Source: Ascarosepion bandense (taxonomy: Eukaryota > Mollusca > Cephalopoda > Sepiida > Sepiidae). From it: a stretch of 64,000 nucleotides of DNA. The notes under the pieces were generated by a model. It worked only from the letters and a program-made list of their open reading frames with translations, ran no database searches and had not been told where the DNA came from. How positions within the stretch are numbered: the stretch's first letter is position 1; each line of letters begins with the position of its first letter. Made by a program: the position numbers and the translations under genes. The stretch spans positions 2,941,001 through 3,005,000 of the forward strand of contig JBBBDQ010001935.1 of assembly GCA_037127315.1 (NCBI GenBank), given 5' to 3'. Shown here piece by piece: positions 56,341 to 64,000 of the stretch.

Positions 56341-56699
56341 ATAAAAATAGACTTTTATAGAAAAATATACATTTTTGAAAGAAAATTATTACCAACAATA
56401 CAGTTTTGAAGGAAATTATTATTACCATAACACATTTTGAAGGAAAGAAAAATATTGCTTTCTACTTTTTTGAAGGAAAAATATATTACAAGCAACACAT
56501 TTTTGCATGCAAAACTAGAAGACATCTTCAGTTTTCTAAAACAATCAAAAAATTTTAAAAATTTCATCAAAATCTAACTAAATCAACCTTCTCACTATAA
56601 ACGAACATTTATACCTTAAAACTGCACCTTTTTTACATTAAATAACCTACAGAGTTTGATATGCCGTTAAACAGAACTCAAAGTCAATTATACACATAT

Positions 56700-57345
56700 A
56701 TAATATTACTATCAAGACTTTTCCATCGCTTACAATTCGTTTTTAAGCACACTCGTGTTCTCGATACAAGATGACATCAAGATCTCCCAAAATCTCCCAG
56801 AATTCTTCCTTACGTCTTGCTCTAAGAAAACGCTCTGCTAAAGTAGCACCTCAGCTGGGTACTTCAGACTATTCCCTACTTAATAGTTAAGGTCGATGCC
56901 AAACCAAAAGCATATCATGATGCGCTTTTCATTGGACAATTTTTTGGTACACCAAAGCTCTACTTTTAGCATTCTTCAAAAATAGAACCTTCATGTAAAA
57001 TGATTATAAAAAAAGGGGGAAAAAAAAAAAAAAAAAAAAAGAGAGCATTAACACTGTGTTATATTCAATTGTGGCAAACTAGAATCATTCCAAAGTCTAC
57101 GGAAGGTGTCAAGTGTTCGCCCTTCTCCGTCGTAATATGAACCCATCTGTCTTCTTAGAGTTATCAGCAAAATCTTTGGGGCTGTCATCAACAAGAAGAG
57201 TTGTCGGTCATCTCAACAAGGGCAACACACAGAATGGTAAACAATATATGTTTCGCTGTGCTAAGCCGCTGCTGATATCCTAATTTTCATTACGACTAGA
57301 ATCAGCGAGGCAATAGAAATACATCACGAGGACGATCGTTTTATA
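56700..57345 (+). pseudogene. Decayed non-LTR RT copy (relative of 48740-49110)
   Basis: Both begin ATATAATATTACT then TTCTCCATCGCTTAC / TTTTCCATCGCTTAC. 57140-57345 aligns with 48785-48960 (TTATCAGCAAAATCTTTGGG, GCTGTCATCAACAAGAA, CTAGAATCAGCGAGGCAATA). No usable frame remains. Poly-A at 57013-57040. Confidence 0.7.
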
Positions 57346-58183
57346 TATTTGGTGTGGAGATGAACACACCTCTCCAGTATATTACTTGAAATCGTTCAAG
57401 TAGCATAAATACTGATGTCTAGAATTAGAGAAGTAAGTAAAAAGAGAGTTGTTGAAAGCAAGATGTAAGCGAGCTTTAAATTCTGACTACAGAATTCAGC
57501 AAGACTACGTCGCTTTCAAGTGTTATCTTCATTCAATGCAACGACGACATAACAGTGGTGACGATGATTCGAATTCACATTAAAAAGAAAAAATTCTCTC
57601 TCGCTTAGTATAAAGAGCTGGCGAGGAAATTCAAAATTTACAGAAAAGAATTTTGTAGGGTTCATGTATATTCATAGCGCGACGCGGAATTTGAAAAACT
57701 TCAAGGCGGTATTGCATTACTGCTTTAGAAAAAACATTTTCGTCGAAGTTTATGACTACAAATACGAACATAATAATACGAACATAATAATACGAACATA
57801 ATAAACTATTGAATTGAAGATAATTCTTCAGACATTGCAAGAATTTCAAAAGACGTTATTACAACAAATGCAACAGATCTTGGAAAACATTGCGCTAATT
57901 TCATTTTCGCCGAACTCAGTCGTTAAATCTATTAGTAAATTTAATTACGTCTCATGAGAAAACATTATATTCCTATCGTACTTCCGAAGGTGCAAGGCGT
58001 TTTTAGAACAGAATGTCAAGGATGAAAAGAATGTACGTCTGTTACGAAAATTGTGCCCCATTGAACGCGAATAAAGTTTCATTTATTAAAACAGTTTCAA
58101 TATTATCAAAAGATTTTGGCGAAAAGAATTCACTTTTTATACAAATTGGCAGTGCATAAGCCTTACTAAGGACGAAATTTGAA

Positions 58184-58912
58184 GGTAGCTGAAGAGAGTG
58201 ACAAGAAAGGACTACAAATAAACTGCAAGAAAACCGAATGCATGGTCACCAGTAAAAAGGGCAGCCCAATATGCCAAATACAAGTCGGAGATACTAAAAT
58301 CAAGCAGGTACAAAAATTTAAATACCTGGGAAATGTTATGACAGAAAACGGAATATGCGACACAGAGATCCGAAGGCGAATTGGCATGGCGAAGGAAGCA
58401 TTCCAGAAGTTAAGTAAAGTATTAAGAAACAGGGCAATTTCGCTAGAAACAAAGAAGAGACTCTTAGATTGCTATGTGATGTCAGTTCTTCAATATGGCA
58501 GTGAATGCTGGACAATATCAACAAAGATGAAGGGAAGACTTGAAGCAACTGAAATGTGGTTCTACAGAAGGATGCTGCGGATATCATGGCTCGAACATAT
58601 GAGCAACGATGAGGTTTCGGAAATGATGGAAACGAAAAGGAAATTAATACTGAGCATCAGGAAAACACAGCTGTAGTTCATGGGACATGCAATGAGGAAA
58701 GAGGGCTTGGAGAGCAGTATACTAACAGGCCAGAAATAGAGAAAATAGACAGGGGAAAGCAGTGGATAACATATTTGAAGGACCTAATCAGGTGGATGAT
58801 GGAACGAGGGTTGCATGGTGTAACAGGAGAAGGCGTGCTAAGAGCCACCATGGATAGGGAAACGTGGAAAGTCATGATCGCCTACGTCCTGAAGAGACAG
58901 GGCACATAGAAG
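58184..58912 (+). pseudogene. RTE-type LINE, C-terminal RT region
   Basis: Plus frame of 165 codons: LQINCKKTECMVTSKKG, KQVQKFKYLGNVMTENGICD, MAKEAFQKLSKVLRNRAISL, MWFYRRMLRISWLEHMSNDE, then a TAG after RKTQL. It extends further 5' than most copies. 3' end GGCACATAGAAGA. Confidence 0.92.
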
Positions 58913-59050
58913 AATATATATGCCAACTGTATATAAAAAATTAAAATATGGATATAAAGTGGGGGATCAATTCTATATTATATTTAATATATAAACTCAT
59001 CCCTCATTTTGTGGCCATGCTAGTTTCTATACATTTATATTCTAGATTTC
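58913..59050. repeat. Palindromic linker P (in RTE composite 2)
   Basis: TATAAAGTGGGGGATCAATT opposite AAACTCATCCCTCATTTTGT, with the same flanks as 42749-42887. A second, truncated start of P follows at 59179-59236 (TATATATGCCAACTGTTTAT, GTGGATATAAAGTGGGG). Confidence 0.88.
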
Positions 59051-59236
59051 ATAGAGCTCGTGGATGACGGAACGGGGGTTGCACGGTGTAACAGGAGAAG
59101 GCGTGCTAAGAGACACCAGGGATAGGGAGACGTGGAAAGGCATGATCGCCTACGTCCTGAAAGGACAGGGCACATAGAAGAATATATATGCCAACTGTTT
59201 ATAAGAAATTATAATGTGGATATAAAGTGGGGATCG
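59051..59236 (+). mobile_element. RTE 3' fragment plus truncated P
   Basis: GTGGATGACGGAACGGGGG to GGGCACATAGAAGA (59178), then truncated P. The RTE-P unit therefore occurs twice in tandem here. Confidence 0.9.
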
Positions 59237-59904
59237 CATGACGAATATCGGGCCAGAAATTAATTGTTCTTCGGAAAATTACTTTTAACATGCGGATAAA
59301 ACTGAAAAAGAAAATGTTTTCGTTAAAAAAAATTTAACGAAATTAAAAATTTCAACTCGAATTTACTAGTCGTTGACTGGCTAGAATTATCTGAATTCTG
59401 GAATTGGTTGATTAAATTATTCTGTGGAAAAGTTAATTGTTCTTCAGAGAAAAAATTACAGTTTAAGAATCACTGAATAAGCTAAAAAATAAATTCACGG
59501 ACATTTTCTCAGAGGAATTAAGGAAGTGTACATAATCAAAAGTGTTTATTAATGTTTATAGAAAATGTACTATCAAGTCTAAAAGAAATATACCCTTGGC
59601 TGCATCGGGGTGTATTTATACCGAACTTGATATGTTAGAAAACCGCGGCGTTATTGAAAAAATAGATTAATCAGAATGTGCCACACCAGCGATTTATATT
59701 CAAAGGAAAAATAATAAGATTCGTTTATGTGCAGATTTTTTTACTGAGTTAAATAACTGCCTTCTTCCATTTGTATACCCCCTACCAACTCCAGAGGATA
59801 TACTTGTCAAATTAAACTGTAGTATTTGTTTTCAAAAATTGACCTGTCTGAGGCATATCTTCAAATTGAAGTGAATGAGGAATGCCATAATTATTTGACT
59901 AGCG

Positions 59905-60845
59905 GGATCTACACTCTGTGGTGAACTGGGGCAAGAAGTGGCTTGTCAACTTCAATTAATCTAAGACCAAGCTGTTGTCTGTCAACCATTACAGGCAACC
60001 TCTTCTGCCTCCCATAAGCATGGACCAGGTGATTCTCCCGGAGAGTAATACACTACGCCTCCTCGGACTTACCCAGTCCTCAGACCTCAAATGGAACCAC
60101 TATATTGAATCCATAGCAAAATCTACTGCTAAGAAGATTGGGTCACTATGTCGATCCAGGATGTTTTTTCCACCTGAATCCATCCTGCATATATACAAGT
60201 CAACCATCCGTCCGTGCATGGAGTACTGCTGCCATTTATGGTCAGGTGCCCCTGCCGTTCTCCTCAGTGTTCTTGACAAGCTCCAAAGGAGAGTCTGTAA
60301 TGTGATAGGTACTGATCTGGCGACTCGACTGCAGCCACTTTCCCATCGTCGAAATGTGGCCTTCCTCTGTCTCTTCTATAAATACTTTCATGGCTTCTGC
60401 TCGGATGAGCTTAAGTCACTGATGCCTCCTCAACAGGTGTTTACCCGTGCAACCAGACTGGCAACAGTCAGGTTAGCCAAATGCAGACGACAATTCTACT
60501 CCTGCAGCTTCCTCTCTCGCACTTCCCGCCTGTGGAACTCACTCCCGTATTCTTGCTTTCCTGACGGCTACAACCTCCAGAAATTTAAATGCAAAGTTAA
60601 TACTCATCTACTAACCACTGGCCTCTAGCTCTCTCCCCTCCCCTGTATAACCTTCCCTTTCTCTCCACCTCTATATCTGTCATCGCACCTGCTTTCTCAG
60701 CTTTCTATTGTTCCTTTCTAACTAGCTTGTACTCCTCACTCTTTTCTAATTAATCTTTTTACATTTATGTAACCCCCTGCACATCAGTGGCGTTTCCGCC
60801 TTGCTCGGGGTGAAATGATTAAAAAAAAAATAATAAATAAATAAA
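59905..60845 (+). pseudogene. CR1-like LINE, best-preserved C-terminal part with tail
   Basis: A 217-codon frame at 59975-60628: LRLLGLTQSSDLKWNHYIES, SILHIYKSTIRPCMEYCCHL, SVLDKLQRRVCNVIGTDLAT, LSHRRNVAFLCLFYKYFHGF, RLWNSLPYSCFPDGYNLQKF, VNTHLLTTGL. It is the part downstream of the RT active site. 3' UTR 60629-60767, tail CATCAGTGGCGTTTCCGCC, TTGCTCGGGGTGAAATGATT, poly-A with TAAATAAA repeats. Younger than the gypsy element it splits. Confidence 0.92.
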
Positions 60846-61351
60846 AGACTGCCCTTCGGTGTAAAAATAGCATAGGCATTTTTTTTAACAAAAAATAGAT
60901 ACTATGTTAACTGGACTTGACGGTACTGTTGCTTAGGTAATTAACATATTTATTTTTATTAAGAGTGCTACGAAAATGCAGCACATAAAACTGATTCAAC
61001 AAGTATTTCAGAGACTACCTGATAACAGGTTCAACATCAGTTAACAGAAATGTAAATTGTTTATGGATAAAATTAAACATTTAGTGCAGTGCCATTAAAG
61101 AAATACCTACTTTGATAAATTTGGTGACCCTACAAACATTTCCCGGATTAGCAAAATATTATAATATTTATGAACCAGATATGTACAAATTGCGAGCGCC
61201 TCTGAATAACTTACTGGAGGGTACGAACTGGAATTAGTCGGCGGAGTGTTAAACACCTTTTGAAGAAACTAAAAAAAAAATACTAACTTCAGAGATATCG
61301 CTGACATATTACGACCTGCTGAGACAAATAATAGAAGCATCAGAAGCGAGT

Positions 61352-61680
61352 AATTTTTTAAAAAAATCATTTCACCCCGAGCAAGGCGGAAACGCCACTG
61401 ATGTGCAGAGGGGTTACATAAATGTATAAAGATTAATTAGAAAAGAGTGAGGAGTAATAGGAACAATAGAAAGCTGAGAAAGCAGGTGCGATGACAGATA
61501 CATAGGTGGAGAGAAAGGGAAGGTTATACAGGGGAGGGGAGAGAGCTAGAGGCCAGTGGTTAGTAGATGAGTATTAACTTTGCATTTAAATTTCTGGAGG
61601 TTGTAGCCGTCAGGAAAGCAAGAATACGGGAGTGAGTTCCACAGGCGGGAAGTGCGAGAGAGGAAGTACGGCATAGGAGA
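61352..61680 (-). mobile_element. CR1-like LINE 3' fragment
   Basis: The plus reading starts with poly-T-like AATTTTTT, AATCATTTCACCCCGAGCAA (tail reversed), runs through the 3' UTR, and ends in GTGCGAGAGAGGAAGT. It interrupts the gypsy codons between EASEAS and the RNase H part. Confidence 0.88.
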
Positions 61681-62235
61681 GGTGATATGCTATAAATTCG
61701 AAGCTGGTCCAGTAAAGGCAGTCACCCACGCTTCAAGAGGTTTGACAAATACGGAAAAAAAGGCTACAGTCAAATTGAAAAGAAAGCGTTTGCTGTAATG
61801 TTTGCAGTAAAAAAAATTCACAGGGTGTTGCAGGGTAGAACATTCATACTGCTAACTGATCATCGTTCATTATTAAGTACATTCAGTTCTAAGAAAGGTA
61901 TTCCAACGCATACTGCAAACAGACGACAGCGTTGGGCTACAATTTTATTCAAATGTGATTTCAATATGGAATCATCAAAAAATTGACACACGCAGATGGC
62001 TTGTCCAGATTGATATCGAAATGTAAAAAAGATTTTCAAGATACAGAATGCTACTGAAGAGTGCTAAAAACATGTCACTAGCGAAACTGCTGCAAGTCAA
62101 AAAGCAAAAGAAATATACAAATTAACTTGCTGAAAGTAGTGCTGCCAGCTAAAATAACCGTAAAGTTGAAATAAAAAATTCATGACAGTAAAAATGAATA
62201 ACGCTACTGGGTAAGATTTCAGATTGTCACTGAAA

Positions 62236-62432
62236 TCTCAGTGTTCTTGACAGGCTCCAAAGGAGAATCAGTAATGTGATACGCACCGACTTGGCTGCTC
62301 GACTCCAGCCACTTTCTCACCGACGGGATGTAGCTTCCCTCTGTCTGTTCTATAAAAATTTTCATGGCTTCTGCTCCGACAAACTAAAATCACTTGTGGC
62401 CCTGCCACAGGTGTTTACTCGCTGGAATTCGA
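62236..62432 (+). mobile_element. CR1-like LINE internal fragment
   Basis: TCAGTGTTCTTGACAGGCTC to GGTGTTTACTCG. Translated parts: RTDLAARLQPLSHRRDVASL, CLFYKNFHGFCSDKLKSLV. Both ends truncated, no tail, so it may be a recombination product and not a simple insertion. Confidence 0.8.
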
Positions 62433-62599
62433 AAGCGAAATTAAAATCCTTGTGTGTAATATGATTAAAAAATTGCCATTCACAATAGATGATATCAAAA
62501 TTTATTTTAAAAGAGATACGTTTATTCAAAAATCTATGGCTGACGTCGAAATGGAGTAAAAATAAAAAATAATTGTTGGTCTCTTACTCAACTGCACCC

Positions 62600-63065
62600 T
62601 ACACATAATAATCACAGTTTTTGCAGTATGGGGCGTTAGGTCTCCAGATATAAGGGGTGATGTCGCCACAGAAATTGCTTGACGTCTATAACTGGGTTCC
62701 TCTTGCTTCTGTATCATGGAACAGAGTCTTGATGCCAGTAGCCACACTCTTGACCCAGGACAGCACTACTTCCTCAAGTTACTTGAAATAGACCTCTGTG
62801 TTGAATCTGAGGCCCTCACCCACAAATCTGGGAGTTATCTTTTATCAGAACGGTCAGAGTGAGTTTTACAAGCAACCGTATCTTCGTAATCACCATTAGA
62901 CTCATTCAACTCTTTCCGGATCCCCTACACAGATTGACACCCAAACACTCTGGTATGTTCATATTGGAGCTACCCGTGCGAATACCAAGCAGTACAGTAA
63001 GTAGTTTCCATTGTAGTCTTTTTCTCGCAGACGGTGCCCAACCGACCCTACTATACTGTGCAGTC
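62600..63065. repeat. Interspersed repeat R2, copy 2
   Basis: 62740-63065 aligns with 3740-4060 (GAATCTGAGGCCCTCACC, CTTCGTAATCACCATTAGAC, CAACTCTTTCCGGATCC). 62600-62740 may be the same repeat but has no partner in copy 1. Confidence 0.6.
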
Positions 63066-63069
63066 AACA

Positions 63070-64000
63070 AAATCAAAAACAACATGGCAACAATTTATCT
63101 ATCGTACTCTACATATATATACGACATGCTAACGACCATCACGGAGTACATGGACCAGGCCTTTGTGAAGTCCGGCGAGGCTCGTGCTGTTGCCATGGAC
63201 ATCTCCAAGGCTTTTGACAGGGTTTGGCACGCTGGCCTTAAACGCAAGCAACTGAGTTACAGTATCACCGGACGCTTTCTTCATCTGGTTAAATCTTTCC
63301 TACCTAAACGCATAATGAAGGTGTTCTTGAATGGGCATGCCTCCACATCCTACTGTACAGACGTTGGTGTCCCTCAGGGCTCTATCCTAGGCCCGGCGCT
63401 CTTCGTTATTTTCATAAATGATCTCCCAGACGTGATCAAGTGCCAAGTAGGCATCTACACAGAGGACACCACAATTTACTCCCGCATCAGTAAGAAATCC
63501 GTCGAGGCGGACAATATAACCTCGCTGCTGATCTTGAGAGGGATCTACATTCTGTGGTGGAATTGGGTAAAAAGTGGCTTGTAAATTTCAATGCCTCTAA
63601 GACGAAGTTGCTGTTGGTCAATCATCAAAGGCAACCTCTCCTGCCTCCCATAAGCATGGACCAAGCGAGTCTCCCTGAGAGCAATATACTGCGCCTCCTC
63701 AGCCTTACCCTCTCTTCCGATCTCAAGTGGAACCATTACATTGAGTCAATAGTTAAGTCCACTGCTAGGAAGGTTGAGTCACTGTGTCAGGCCAGTATGT
63801 TTTTTTCTCCTGAATCCATGTTGCATATATACAAATCAACCATCCGTCCGTGCATTGAATACTGCTGTCATATATGGTCAGGGGCACCCGCTGTTCATCT
63901 CAGTGTTCTTGATAGGTTCCAAAGGAGAATCAGCAATGTGATAGGTCCCGACCTGGCAGCTTGACTCCAGCCACTTTCTCACCGACGAGATGTAGCTTCC
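63070..64000 (+). pseudogene. CR1-like LINE reverse transcriptase, runs past the window end
   Basis: MLTTITEYMDQAFVKSGEAR, AVAMDISKAFDRVWH (first catalytic Asp), GVPQGSILGPALFVIFINDL, then GIYTEDTTIYS where YADD-type motifs normally have A and D (the first Asp of the pair is Glu here). A frame change near 63560 is followed by FNASKTKLLLVNHQRQPLLP, LSSDLKWNHYIES, HIYKSTIRPCIEYCCHIWSG. The 5' end is joined to repeat R2 at about 63070-63120; the first 70 codons of the 241-codon frame are R2, not LINE. It shows the palm domain that other copies lack. Confidence 0.93.

Larger units (their letters stand above)
57346..62565 (+). pseudogene. K02A2.6-type Ty3/gypsy element with four nested insertions
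   Basis: In order: possible LTR end and primer-binding region near AGTGGTGACGATGATTCG (57553). Gag-like codons at 57820-58180 (LQEFQKTLLQQMQQILENIA, SPNSVVKSISKFNYVS, FRRCKAF). [RTE-P insertion 58184-59236]. Pol start at 59350-59890 (ELDMLENRGVIEKID, NKIRLCADF, PLPTPEDILVKLN). [LINE 59905-60845]. RT rest at 60850-61350 (RLPFGVKIA; the YLDD region is decayed). [LINE 61352-61680]. RNase H at 61690-62040 (AVTHASRGL, FAVMFAVKKIHRVLQGR, LLTDHRSLLSTF, RRQRWATILF). Linker [LINE 62236-62432], then KKLPFTIDDIKIYFKRD. The integrase is missing. Confidence 0.9.

Noticed and set aside
62859..63584. 241-codon frame as one gene
   Set aside because: The first ~70 codons are repeat R2, the rest is a LINE RT; the fusion is by insertion and the active site is changed.

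Overview
The window reads as repeat-dense eukaryotic DNA. It is AT-rich and packed with long (TA)n, (CA)n and (CTAT)n microsatellites. It carries tRNA-derived SINEs, RTE-type and CR1/Jockey-type LINEs, Penelope-like elements (PLEs), Ty3/gypsy fragments and Tc1/mariner transposons. I found no convincing host protein-coding exon, rRNA gene or functional tRNA gene. The mixture and the SINE type fit an invertebrate, most likely a mollusc such as a coleoid cephalopod. That assignment is inference, not proof.

Layout. 1-10 kb: PLE ends, an internally deleted mariner, several copies of a tRNA-derived SINE (SINE1), a 5S-rRNA/tRNA composite SINE, an RTE LINE split by a SINE1 dimer, and two adjacent tandem repeats. 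10-18 kb: remains of two PLE lineages, a second SINE (SINE-C) sharing its 3' tail with the CR1-like LINE, and an LTR-like repeat. 18-25 kb: a 14-bp satellite, Tc1-like end fragments bracketed by a 145-bp direct repeat, a second SINE1 dimer, nested LINEs and a 17-bp satellite. 25-35 kb: a large foldback, a gypsy pol fragment, LINE copies, and two sites with hammerhead ribozyme motifs. 35-44 kb: a Helitron-like element holding a nearly complete but dead Tc1 element, then two (CTAT)n arrays separated by RTE copies. 44-55 kb: four PLE copies, one with an almost complete reading frame, plus several foldbacks. 55-64 kb: a Helitron-like element, a single decayed gypsy element broken by four later insertions, and a LINE reverse transcriptase running off the window end.

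Most interesting points. (1) A hairpin of about 90-150 bp (called P here), with arms reading roughly AAAGTGGGGGATCA and TGATCCCCCACTTT, sits between an element and a second 3' fragment of the same element. This holds in three unrelated retroelement families (SINE1, RTE, CR1-like LINE), always in the same order. SINE1-P-SINE1 occurs at two separate loci with matching junctions, one with a 10-bp target duplication, so the dimer moves as a unit. (2) Three hammerhead ribozyme folds are visible by eye. Two are diverged copies in PLE terminal repeats whose differences keep the stems paired. (3) There is a candidate SINE with a 5S rRNA-like head fused to a tRNA-like unit. (4) Nested insertions give a relative age order for most families.

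Family names SINE1, SINE2, SINE-C, PLE-A to PLE-E, P, R1 and R2 are local labels for this annotation.
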